Source: Rhodosporidiobolus odoratus
Lineage: Eukaryota; Basidiomycota; Microbotryomycetes; Sporidiobolales; Sporidiobolaceae
Assembly: GCA_034387635.1 (NCBI GenBank)
Contig: JAOANU010000001.1
Span: forward strand, 62,001 to 126,000
Length of the DNA: 64,000 nucleotides
Direction of reading: 5' to 3'
Shown here piece after piece: positions 51,893-63,116 of this stretch (its first letter is position 1; each line of letters begins with the position of its first letter). Both the position numbers and the translations under genes were made by a program. The notes under the pieces were generated by a model. The model searched no databases. It was not told the origin of the DNA and saw only the letters and a program-made list of their open reading frames with translations.

Positions 51893-53403
51893 CGTCAACC
51901 CATTCGCAACCTGTTCACCCCTAAACTCGACCCCCCTCTTCCATGCCATAACCTCGAGTTCTTCCAACTAACGAACCGAAAGATGTGCTCCAATGCTCAC
52001 TGAGACTCCCTTCAGATGTTCCGGGGCCTCCTGAAGAAAGTCGGTCAGTTCAGCCCAGCGATCTCGAGTCCGCTCGTCGCAGTCTACACAGTCGCAGTCA
52101 CGCTTGAGGACGGCCGGATGAACATCAAGAAGACCGGCACCGAGACGGCCAATGACGATGTCGCAGGTTAGTCGGGTAAGGGAAGGCGGGCAAGCGTCGA
52201 TGACAGATGCGAGAACTTCGGGTTCGGGTAGGCGTTCAACTTTGAGGTCTTTGAGGTAGTTGCAGCTTTCGAGCATGGCGGCAGCGTGGGGCTACGAGAA
52301 GATGTTGAGAGAAGGGAGGTAGAGGGCGAGGACGTTCTGGCAGAGGGGCTGAAAGTCGCGGATGTACAGGTTGAAGTAGGGGAAATGGAGAAGGTCGAGG
52401 AAGTTGAAGTTATTGAAGCTGGTTGAATCGGGAGGTGGAGGGAAAAAAACGAATCGGTCTGCGGGGAGACACCAGCGTTGAAGCGGACAGTCGATGGCGG
52501 GGTGATGCTGACTACCGCAGAGCATGCAGATGTGGTATGGGTTGCAGCATTCGCCCTTGCTGTCGGGGAGCGGGACTCGGTCATGTAGGCGGATCGTGGT
52601 CAACTCGAAGGAAGGACACAGGTCGGTAGTCGTGAGCGGCACAGCAAGCTCGAGAATGGTAAGTTCTGCTTGTGAACCACGTCGGTAACGCCTCGTAGAC
52701 AGGAGAGACATAATACACACTGCGCAAATTGTCACTGGTCAAGGCTTCTGCCTGAATCTTGACCATCGAACTCAACCTGATCCAGTGCACTTCTGTGTCC
52801 GTCAGCTTGTGCAGTACGACTGCAAAGACGGCAGGGTCCCAGTCAACCGGCTTCTCCTTCATCTCCGCTACCCCGTCATCTTCCTCCAAATCCTCCACTT
52901 TCTGCAGGAAAACCACCCTTCCAATGACGTGATCCTCCTTTTCCGTGTCTGAGTTGCGACGAGCCACTGCATCATCTGCGGTGTACCTCTGTCGAAAACG
53001 ATCTCATTCTGCAGCGCCCGTGCAAAGACTAGGCGGAAGACAGGCGAGATGAGCGAAGTAGTGCGGAGGATGGGGTAAGTTTCGCGGTACGCAGTATCGA
53101 GCGAGTGACCTTGCAAGGGGTCGCTGAGGTGAGAAACGACGTTCTGGACGATGGAAGCTATGCGGATCACTCGGGAGGCGGCGCTTCGGGTGTAAGTAGG
53201 AGGGGGAGTGGAAGTGGTAGTCCAGACGGGTTTCGGAGGAAGGGGGTGGATTGGCATGTCGGACTTGCAGCAAGCAGTGTCAGCGGAAGGGTGAGCGACG
53301 GTCTACTTACATGTCCCGCTACTTCTGCGACTCTTGACGAGAGACGATGAGAAGTTGCGAAAGGACTGATGAGCGTACTCAGCGGTTTCGGGAAGTGCCA
53401 CAC
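51893..53403 (-). pseudogene. Unit B: unknown gene with CCHC zinc knuckle, two in-frame TAG codons
   Basis: Minus-strand blocks in order: MWHFPKPLSTLISPF..VAGH|SDMPIHPLPPKPV, ASRVIRIASIVQNVV, TYPILRTTSLISPVFRLVFA, then RRNSDTEKEDHVIGRVVFLQ, EKPVDWDPAVFAVVLHKL, an intron after DNLR, and ILELAVPLTTTDL. Next come the zinc-knuckle pattern CMLCGSQHHPAIDC (C-x2-C-x4-H-x4-C), FNFLDLLHFPYFNLYIRDFQ, VERLPEPEVLASVIDACPPS and LGAGLLDVHPAVLKRDCDC. A TAG at 52292-52294 interrupts LNIFS*PHAAAMLESC, and a second TAG at 51968-51970 interrupts SVR*LEELEVMAWKRG. Sequence on both sides aligns without gaps to unit A. The frame also changes near 52990 without a visible intron. So the locus looks dead, but less decayed than unit A. 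Function unknown. Confidence 0.6.
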
Positions 53404-54057
53404 TAAGAATGCTCCTGGCCGTGTGAAGCCCGTTCTTTAAGGCTAAGGACAGCGCCTCAAGCCAATCTGAGTGAGTCGACGGCAGCGGAAGCGGTGAGAA
53501 GAGGAAACTCCTACTCGCTCCCAGTTTCAACAAGTCAACACGAAGCTTAGACCGGCAGTATGAGGCCACTCAGTTTAAAAGAGCTCGCTGGCCCGACCGG
53601 GCTCTGTATCAGACGACTCTTCCTGGCAACTTTTCTGCAGTTCTATTCCTCCCATTTTCGCTCATCGCAGGCTCGGTCCTTTCTGACTCCCTTTGCGAGC
53701 TCTTACAGTCAGTCCCTGCAATGCATGTATTGCAGAGAGCATGGACAAAGCCGAAGCCCCGCCTTCTTGTAGGTCGTCGTTGACTCGTCCATTTCTTCTT
53801 CAGGTTGTCCTGAGTTTGCCGCCTTTTCAGCGGCTTGTTCGCGACCTGTGATCCAATACAAACCTAGTTCCGCTATACCAGTCTTCATACATTCTTACCA
53901 CCTGCGTTGGGTCTCCCAAGCCCTCTTGTCAACACCGTGAAGAACCGCAGACCGCTGCGAGATGCGAGATGCGAGGTTTGAAACGACGAGCGAGGGAATG
54001 CTCTTCCTCTTTCAAGGGCAATTCTGGGGCAGGCACGTAAGCCTTCGAATAGTGAAC
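53404..54057. other. Spacer between unit B and unit D
   Basis: About 650 bp. A minus-strand open frame with MASYCRSKLRVDLLKLGAS (53569-53303) overlaps the start of unit B and could be an alternative first exon. Nothing else supported. Confidence 0.4.
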
Positions 54058-55284
54058 CTACAGGACAATATCATCAGTCGTCTGTGTCAAGCTCTTCCTC
54101 CTGCTTGCGACCAGATGAAGAAAAGGAATAGTTTGTGTACGCACTGCTAGCTCCTCCATCTGCTTGCCCGTCGGGATCGCCTTGAACACCTCTACGATTG
54201 GTAGCCCGCCATGATGCCCCCACTTGACTCGCTGCACCATAGTCTCGACAACAACAAACACGGCTTGTTGTACTGGAGGTGGAAACGTATCCCAATGCGA
54301 GGCAAAGAATCCGTTGATTCGGATCATTTTCTCCTCAAGGTGTTGTGTGACCTCCAGGTCGCCGGCGTGCGCAAAGGCGGGTGGCGAGTCGGGCCTTGAC
54401 ATCAAAGTCGGCAAGTTCCGAGTCGCAGGGGCAGATATCGGATGCAGGTCAGTCATGTGCACATCTTACTCTCCCATAGATGGACGCAACAACCTTCAAC
54501 GGAACCGGTACGGCAGAATTGCGATGAGCACGGCCATGAGTCTTTGCAATCTGCATGAAACGTCGCTCATTATATAAGCAAGCGGCAACAGCCGAGCAGG
54601 ATGTCTCTGTACATGCGAGTTCATCTGCAAATGCAATGAAGCGGGGCTAAGAGAGCAAAGTGTCAGTGGCATAGCCTACGGCAATAGAAGAGAACACGAG
54701 GGAACTCACTAGCTCGTCGAGGTTGTTCTGCACGTCTGGCATGCCGTTCCGGTACGGTACATTGACCGCGCACAAAATTCTCGAAAGCTCTAGTGCAATG
54801 TGACAGAGCTCTGGATTGCCGTACATCAGGCGCTCAAGGCATTCGAGAAACGCATCCCTCCACATGTTGAAGGCGTGGTTTCCGTGGAAACCATTGTTCC
54901 TACCGCCAAAGGTGATAATGGCCTGGATGATTCGTTGATCTCGAAAGACATACTGCAGGACACTCGCGATCAGCTTGACAGGTTCAGATATCCGGAGAAG
55001 GAATAGGTTAGACATGGTCGCGTCCGGCAAGCATGCTTTTGCACGCGTCTCCAGCGTCTCCCTATATGTTGAGAAAGAAGGTTTGTCGAAGTTTGGAATG
55101 CTCATGAGCGAAGCGGAAGACCGCTTACGAGGATCCTCTCGACATCCGCTGCAGAATGGATGTTCCCCTTCAACGCTTGCAAGTCCTGCTTGACTCCTTG
55201 CACCCTATTACACGCTTGCTGCTGGATTGGTAGTGGCAGTGCCTCACAAAGCTTGTCTGTAACATGGTGGAATATCGTGTACAT
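54058..55284 (-). CDS. Unit D: unknown helical protein, paralogue of unit C (model incomplete)
   Basis: Three coding-like blocks on the minus strand: from 55284 MYTIFHHVTDKLCEALPLPI to SAADVERIL with a GTAAGC donor; then ETLETRAKACLPDATMSNLF, KLIASVLQYVFRDQRIIQAI, HAFNMWRDAFLECLERLMYG and VQNNLDEL with a GTGAGT donor near 54710; then HLEEKMIRINGFFASHWDTF and PPPVQQAVFVVVETMVQRVK, ending TGA/TAA near 54058. The WRDAFLECLERLMYGNPEL segment resembles WRNDF..RLERLWLYADPRL in unit C, and the third block resembles its MLDRLNPHFEPTSAEEQ segment. No known domain recognised. I could not complete one uninterrupted spliced frame, so it may also be damaged. Confidence 0.4.
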
Positions 55285-56522
55285 AAAGGCTCTGGTTGCC
55301 GCAACCTCCTCAGTGATGATGCTGCACTGGGGGACTGGCGCCGTGAGCTACAGGATCGAGCTCGAATTCAAGAAGCTGCAAGAGGTGAGTGTCGGCTTGG
55401 ATCAGCGACATGGTCTAATGATTCAGGCAACTCGGGCAAGTTAGGGAGGAGGAAGAGAAGGGAAGAGATGCCGAGCGCGTGCCCTCGTAATAGAGACCTC
55501 GAGGGGAATCGCACAGAAAGCTGACACACGGGTAAGCTTGCTGACCTAAGCATAGCCCAAAGCAGCACAGGAGTCTGTACGGGCGATGGCCAAAGTGGCG
55601 CCTCTGCGGGCTTTACCAAAGGTGGCGAAGCGGTGCCGCAAAACGCGGCGTCGCTCGCGCCAAGACGCTGGCGCTCAAGTCTCGTATGGCACTCGAGCAC
55701 ACTGTAGAGGGGCTGCGAGGCTAGACGTCCTCTTGCGCACCCACAAAGCGCGGAACGATGGAACAGGCCAGGAGAGGGACAAGAGCAAACACACCTGATC
55801 GTACACGACGCCAGCCTGCGTGCTCCGCCTAGCGCTCGCACCTGATCAACTCGAGTACTGCCATCTACCCCTGGCTGCTCTCGGCGGACGTCGAGGCTGA
55901 CAAACGGGAGTGACGAGAACAGCATGAGGGCCGGCGGTTGTAGCGGCACGAAAAAGAGCAGAGCGTAGCTCGCAAAGTAAGCTCAACACTCGGTCTGTCT
56001 GATGGGAACGGCGGCGTGGGAGAAGCTTGTAAGATGAGACGGCGTTCCGCTGTCGAGAGTCAAGTTTCGAGACAGAGACCGGATCATTAACAACACCTTT
56101 CACACGCTCTCTATCGCTTGCTGTGGACAACCAGGCACTCTCTCGACCCTACCCACCTACTCAGCACCCTCACACATCCGTATGTCGCTTCTCTCGATGC
56201 ATGATGGCCACCTCAAAATCGCCTCGAACAAGGGTCAGCGACATAGAGTCAACACGACGTGCGGTACGGTCCAGGGCCACGGACAGATCAAGTGCAGCGT
56301 CTCCGAACCCGGCCCATTAAGTCGGACTACACGGGCGCGCTGATATGGGCAATTTAGGATGACCTGCTCTCGAGGTACTGAAGGCCAAGGAACACACGGA
56401 AAAGCACTGCTAGGATCGCTCATGAGCAGCGGGCATGGAGGCGGAATAGGCCGGGCAAGACTTCCTCGGTCTGCGCGCAAGCTCGCTGACCGCTCTCGTT
56501 CGCAGAGATCGTCTCTTCCATT
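55285..56522. other. Intergenic, no supported gene
   Basis: About 1.24 kb before the eIF2-beta start. Open frames on both strands are short or compositional. The part nearest 56523 is the eIF2-beta promoter. Confidence 0.45.
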
Positions 56523-58193
56523 ATGGCCGACATTGATCCCCCTGTTGACGACATCTTCGCGGGCATGAAGAAGAAGAAGAAGGGCAGCAAGAAGGCCATC
56601 AACCTCGACGAACTCGACGTCGACGCCCCCGCCCCTTCTGCCCCCTCCGCCGACGCGACCTCGGGTTCCGGTGCCGGCGCCGCCAACGACCTCGCCGCCG
56701 CTCCTACGCCTGCCGACGCCGCTGGCGATGACGGCGACCTTGACTTCACTTCTCTCAAGAAGAAGTCAAAGAAAAAGACCGTCCGCATCGACTCGGACCC
56801 CGAGGACGACTCTTCCGTTTCCGCCGGCCCTCGCAAATCCAAGCGCACCGACAAGCTCGGCAACGAACTCGATGACGAACCTCAGGCGGCGTCGGCGGAT
56901 GTCTTGGCGGTGGATGCGAGTGGAATGGACGAGTTTGCGGATCTTCGAAAGAAGAAGAAGAAGTCTTCGAAGAAGGCTTTTGATCTAGAGGCATTCGAGA
57001 AGGAATTGGCAGAGTCTGAATCGGCGCAGCAGGAGGGAAACGAGGAGCCCAAGTCGATCCTCAAGAAGACGACGAAGTCGGCTGAGGGAAGTGACGAGGA
57101 GGGTGAGGGAGCTGATGAGGATGACGAGGTTCCAGAGGGCGAGGATCCGTTCGCGAAGGAAGGTGGCGCCGAGGAGGAGGATGAGGGCGCGGTCAGTAAG
57201 GCGGCGCAGGCGGCTCAGGCTAAGGAGTGGTTGAAGGACGACAGGGATTACACCTACACCGAGGTCCGCTTTTCTTTTTCTTTCCTCCTCAGCTCACCTC
57301 TCCTTTCGTGCTGACGTTTCTTGGACTGCGCTCCTGCACTGCCTTCCTCGTCTGCAGCTCCTCGGTCGCTTCTTCTCCCTCCTCTACCAATCCCACCCCT
57401 CCCTCTCTGGCGGCACCGGCAAGAAGAAATACACCATCCCGCCTCCCCAGCTCTTCCGCGAAGGTTCCAAGCGTTCCAACTTTGCCAACATTGCCGATAT
57501 CTGCAAGAGGATGCACCGTTCGCCGGAGCACGTTATTCAGTTCTTGTTTGCTGAGTTGGGTACCAACGGTTCGGTCGATGGTTCGGGTAGGTTGGTTATC
57601 AAGGGAAGGTTCCAGCAGAGTGCGTACACATTCAGCTTTGTCCCACGGAGGTGTACCCGGGAAAGTACCGAGCTGACGCTGTAGACCTATCTTCTAACTC
57701 CTCTGCCCACTCCTCACTACATCCCCCTCAACTCGCCTACCTCGCTTCTTTTTGCCAATCGACTTCGACTCGCCCCCGGAACTCAACCCAAACCTGACAC
57801 CATTCGCCACTGACCTCGACGACCGCGATTCGATAACGCGGTCAAATGTCGGCCCCGCTCTACTTAATCCCGCCTCTATCCACCTTGCCACCTCGCAACA
57901 CCCATCGCTCCAACAGAGCAAATCGAAAACGTCCTGCGTCGATACATCGTCGAGTACGTCACATGCAAGACGTGCAAGTCGCCAGACACGGTCCTTACCA
58001 AGAAGGACCGGCTGTTCTTCATGACTTGCTCGTCTTGTGGCTCGACGAGGTCGGTGGCGGCCATCAGAACCGGTTTCAAAGTGCGCACCCCGAGATCACC
58101 TTTTTTTACAGGGGAAAACGCTGACAACTTGAGTGTTCCGACTTGCAGGCTACGACCCGCGCCGACCGTCGCGCCGCCAAGGCCGCTGCCTAA
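56523..58193 (+). CDS. SUI3: Translation initiation factor eIF2 subunit beta
   Basis: Four exons (56523-57263, 57358-57619, 57917-58080, 58149-58193) give 403 aa. The subunit is part of eIF2, which brings initiator tRNA to the ribosome. The N-terminal half holds three lysine blocks ([39 protein letters not shown]), as in the K-boxes that bind eIF5 and eIF2B, set in acidic sequence. The conserved C-terminal domain has [65 protein letters not shown] and a C-x2-C...C-x2-C zinc ribbon (CKTCKSP, CSSCGS). It is longer than yeast Sui3 (285 aa) because of the acidic N-terminal part. Intron 2 is 297 nt, unusually long for this window. Confidence 0.95.
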
Positions 58194-58976
58194 AAGTGCC
58201 CGCCAACTGCACACTCGACGACTTGTCTCTCCTCCACCTACCCTCTCGTGCTCCCTCGCTTGCAACCCCTTCGTGTCTGTACTTGCAGATGTGTACCTAC
58301 TCGCTTTCCTGCAAGGACCTCCACGTCATTCTTCCTTTGTTACTTTGCTGCTCGGAAGCTCGAGCTTTTTCCCCTCTGGCCGTGGATCAGCAATTGGACC
58401 GTGCATTGAGTGTGGGCCAGCGGGAGCAAAGACAGTTGCGCAAGTTTGCAGGCAAAAGCGGGTTAAAAGAAAGAGACGGTTCGCGCACTGGTTTGTCAGC
58501 ATTTTCCCCTTCAATTCCGCTTGACCTGAAATCCGCTTTCCGCCTAGTCTTTCGACTCTGGAAGGAATGAGCTTTCCCATTGGAGCTCACTCAGGGTGAA
58601 TGTGGCTAAGTAGCGGCAACAAGCAGGGACTACGGGAAGAGACGAGAAGGGAAGCGTGGAATAGTACAAAGTGGAGGGCTGAATGTCTGAGAGACCACAT
58701 CAAGGGGCGAACAGCAGGTCTACATGAAAGGGGAAAGAGACGCAAGCGAGTCCGGAAGGAAAGAGAAGAGAGGGCTGTACATGGAAAAGGCAGAGAAATA
58801 GATCACCATAAGTCGAAAGAAAGCGCCAAGGGACGGCAACATTGGGAAAGCGGGGTAGCAGGAGGCTGCAGGCGGACGAAGGAAACTTGGAGAGGCACAA
58901 CGACTTCATAGAGTCGGTGAATGCGGAGTGAGGTCGTCAGAGAAAGGGATTGGAAAAAGCTGGAGGCTAAAAAAGT
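58194..58976. other. Intergenic between convergent genes
   Basis: About 780 bp of 3' flank of eIF2-beta and of the C2H2 gene. No supported gene. Confidence 0.5.
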
Positions 58977-61496
58977 TCAGCCATCCCTGTCGCCCGCGCC
59001 GTCGAAGTTGGGGCTCATGCTCTCATCGCTGGTACTGGGCGCGCCAGGTGCCCCGCCAGGAAGAGCCTCATCGATCCATTCTAGTCTCCCTCCCTCCGGC
59101 TCGTCTGGGTCGTCCACCCAGCGAATGAGCGGGAGGTCGTGCACCGACACTTGGCGAAAGTCGACAGTGGGATGTATCTGTATTGTACAGAGCGAAAGAG
59201 GCGAAGGACGCAAGCACGAGGGACACGGTCAGCAAGTCGAGTTTGAGAAGGTCGCTATGGTCAAGGAAGAAGATGAAGGGAAAATGGGCATGACGGCATG
59301 TCCTCACCCCCAAGTGACGCTTAAGGTTGGAGAATACTGTGAAGGCCCTAGCGCAAGAAGGAATCGGACAGACGAACGCTGCGAGTCTCGGACGCAGGTC
59401 AGTCCTTTCTCTTCTCTGGGAGCTGACAGCCCGATGTGTTCCCCCTGGCTTCTACTCTTCCTGCCGCATACTAGCGCTTGCGCAGCTCAGGACGCTACTG
59501 AACACGATCGCGAAGCCGAAAGAACATGGAGGGACTTACGCTTGACCCTGTTGACAGAAAAAAGTAGCGGCCCCATCGAGCCCAGGTCAGCGTTGGGTTC
59601 CCACTGAAAGACGGACACTGCACAGTGCACGCCAAGGAGCGGACGAAGCGAACAAAGAGCAGAGATAGGACGCACCCGCTGTGCGAACGAGCATGGGTAT
59701 CCCTCGCGCTCGGCCTGCCAACTGTAACCCGCGCAGCAACGAGTCAAGTCAGCGCAAGCTCCCTCGCAACCGACGAAGGCAGTAAAGAAGAACGTACAAC
59801 TCTTGCCACACCCCTCAACCTCGCACATATAAACCCTCTTATGAGCATCCTTAGGCGGCCAACCCCTCTTTGCAATAATCTTTGTCGGTTTCCCAGTGAT
59901 AGGACTGATAGGACGATTCCTCATCTTCTCCTGGTACTCGTCGTCGGCCTCGCCACCTCCTTCTCCCGGACTTCTGGATTTGGCGGAAGAAGAACCGCGA
60001 CGACGGGATTTAGGGGCTTTACCCGCGGCGGAGGTACCGTGGGCGGAGGTACGAGGGGAAGTTGAAGGAGCGGAGGGAGGGGGGGGAAGGAAGCCCGCAG
60101 ACGAAGCGGGAAAGGGTGGGAAGGAGGAAGTGGCGAGAGGGGAGGAAGGCGAAGGGGCGCCGGCGAAACGTGCTTGAGTAGCCGTGTTACCTGGACCGTA
60201 CGCAGCGGCAACAGCCGGAGAGGCGACGGCGGGACCGGGCGGGGAAGGCTCGGGGAGGAAGGCGCCGGCGAGGAGAGAAGAGCGAGAAGAGGGAGGCGAC
60301 GGTGGAACGACGGAGGTAGAGGCAAAAGCCCCGCGGTAGGGTGGGTGGGACGGGAAAGCGGGAGCGGCGGAATGGCGACGATACCCGAGGTAGTCGACTG
60401 ACGGGGCGGCTGACAAGGGAGGCGAAGGGAAAAAGTCTTGCTGGCGGCCCGCGCTGCTCGAAAAGGTCCCGAAGGACGGGTACCTCGCCATTTCGCTACT
60501 CTGAGGCTCAATCGGAGCGCTCGGCGCCGCCAAGGTGGGGAAAGACGGCTGAGTCGAGGAAGGGAAGAGAGAGGAGGAGTACCCAGGAGGGCAGGCGGAA
60601 GAGGCCGTTGGAGCTGAGGAAGAGAAGGCTAAAGGCTGATACGGCGAGGAAGGCTCGGCGGTTGGCGGATGGTAGGCCTGACCAGTGCTGCCACGCGAGA
60701 AAGAGCCGAAGGAGGAGTTCGCCATGAGAGGCGGCGGAACTTGTACACCCAACGCGGACCTCGCCCCCTGCGTCCCAGCTTGCGCGAGAGGGGTCGGCTC
60801 GCTGAGGCGGTACTCTCCTCCGCCAGCAAAGGCACTTTCTCCCGGTGCTGAAGCGGGAAAAGGGGCGAAGTAACCCCTTCCTTCGGCCTGCGCCTCGAAC
60901 GGCGAAATGGGCGAGATGGGGGAAATGCTGATCGGGTCGGTAACTTGCTCGGGCTCGTACGGCGAGTAGGTTTCGTAGTCTCCCGAGACAGCAAGTGCGG
61001 AAGAAGGAGAGTCGAAAGCGCTCGCAAAGGTAAAGTCGCCGCCGATTCCCGCAGAGGAGCTGGTGCTAGGATTGTTGACGACGGCGGGGTCGAGGAGAGA
61101 GGAAACGGTGCGCAGGTGAGAGAGCTGGGGCTGACCGGTGGAGGTCAACGGGGTGGAGGAGAAAAGGAGAGAGTCGAAGCCGCCCGCCTGGGACTGGGAC
61201 TGGCGGTAATCGATTTGCGAGTGCTGGTGAGTCGGCTCTGTAGGCGCGTACCAGTCGCCTGCTCCCTCACCTTCACGAGTGCCTTCTTCTCCTCCATGCA
61301 TGGCTCTCCTGATCCCGCTCCTACCAGCGCCGCCGCCACTGCTCCCAATGGCACCTATCTCGGGAGTTTCTACCCCACCACCGGTACCGTCCGCGGCAGC
61401 GCTAGCAGCAGTCGGTCCATGCCACGCTTCCTCTTCTGCGCGACGCGAGTCGCCGAAGCGGGTGGAAGCGACGAGGACGGAATGACGGCCCGGCAT
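58977..61496 (-). CDS. C2H2 zinc-finger transcription factor (two fingers at C-terminus)
   Basis: Five exons (61496-59798, 59721-59676, 59547-59540, 59378-59308, 59177-58977) give 674 aa. Residues 1 to about 500 are Ser/Pro/Ala-rich and disordered, with a basic patch (APKSRRRGSSSAKSRSPGEG). Then come RPISPITGKPTKIIAKRGWP and two fingers: CEVEGCGKSFGRPSARDTHARSH and CPIPSCARAFTVFSNLKRHLGIH, both C-x4-C-x12-H-x3-H, joined by the linker SGVKPFV. The fingers are assembled from four exons, one of them 8 nt. The tail is acidic (RWVDDPDEPEGGRLEWIDEA). This layout is usual for fungal DNA-binding regulators; target genes and orthologue not recognised. Confidence 0.87.
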
Positions 61497-63116
61497 GAGG
61501 CGGGAATTGGAGGGAAGGACAAAGGTTGAATGGACGGAAGGGGTTCGGGGAGTGGTGACTGCGGCTCAACGGTTGCGGGTGGTTGACGAGCGTATTACTC
61601 TGTTTGAGCTGGTAGAATGGCGACAAACGCCCTGCAAGAACAGCGAGAATGAAGGGAGGGAAGAGAAGAAAAAGGCGGCCAAGTCAGCTCCCACCGGAAA
61701 AAAGTCTAGTCCGAGTCGTTGTCCGTGATTCCGTCAAGGGACACGAACGAAAGGAGCCAACACTCACGCCAGTTTGATCTCGTGGTTTGGGCGTGGCGGG
61801 CGGCTTGAGCTAAAGGGGGAAACAGCCAAGGCGGGTGTACGCGTTCTGCTTCTGCTGAAAAACACGGAGACTGCGGAGAAGCAAGAGAAAGAGAAGCGCT
61901 TGGCTGTCCCTCAAGTCCCGGCTTCGGTGGCGACCGGACGCCGATGAACAGCGGAAAGAACACGATGTTCACGCCTGAAGACAAAGGGCTTTGTGCCGTG
62001 GCACATCATCCTAGCCTACCCGCTCGCAAGATAGTGGGATAGTATCGTGCACTGCGATCCGAACGTTGCTTCAGAGGTGCTTGAGAGGTGGGCCGATGAG
62101 TGCAGGCTGCCCTTTTGGGGATGAGCCGCAGCGACAAGGTTTGGAGGACGATAGGAGTGCTGGCGGAAACTCCGGTCTTTTACATGGCGGGTAGGTGCAG
62201 CACTGACTCGGAGGCCGCGAGTCATACAGACCGCAAGAGGAGAAAGTGCCCGGCGTCGGGAAGCGAGACAGCGAAGCCAAAAATCCGTGGCGCAGTGGAC
62301 GCGGCGATAAGGGAGAAAGCGCCGCCGAGTTGCGGGCCACTTCAATCTCAGCTTCCATACTGTGATGAAGATCCATGAGCGTGCAAGCAGCCTCGAGGAA
62401 GAGGAAGGAGACGCACCAGGTGGTGGTCGCCCCTTCAGCCGAACAAGACGGGTTTCGCTATCGGTCCTGGCCAGTTCGACCAGTCCACATAAAGTCTCAA
62501 ATAGTCCATCTGAGCGCGCAACGTGTATTGCCCACTTCGTACAGAGCCAGTAGCGGTAGGATCTTGCCGGACAGACGAATGAGGCGGGTTGGTGGCAAGT
62601 CAGGCGGAGAGCCCATGGAGATCTAAAGGGCAGACCAGGGCGGTGCCGTAAGGTGGTTTCAGAAAGCTGGCGCGATCTAGAGGGTAATCGGCGTGTTGTA
62701 TGAGAACCGGAAGAGGCTTCTCCGTTTCTCGCTTCTCGTCTTCATCACTTCGACGATCAACGACTTCCGAAGCTTCTTAGAGCAGCTATATACGCTGAAA
62801 AGCGTAACGAAAACACTCCCAGACACTCATTCGATACAAAAGCGACTGTCGACGTGAGTTATCACCACTTCTTCCCGACTTCATCACACAATCCTCATGC
62901 GACAACGGCGCCATGGAACCAAATCTCAAGCCACAGGCATACTATCTTGAGCTGTACGATAGTGTACGCCTGGCGGGGACTACTCTTGTACGAGTTACCG
63001 AGGATGACGGCCTGCCACTCTAGTTGCCAACGGGAGCAGGTGCAACTCACCCCAAATTCAATATTGACTCCCCTTTGACCTCGCGGCACCTCGATAGCTC
63101 ACGCCGCTCGTGACCT
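61497..63116. other. Intergenic between divergent genes
   Basis: About 1.6 kb of shared upstream region of the C2H2 gene (minus) and the protein kinase gene (plus). No gene supported. Such long upstream regions are typical for regulatory genes. Confidence 0.45.
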
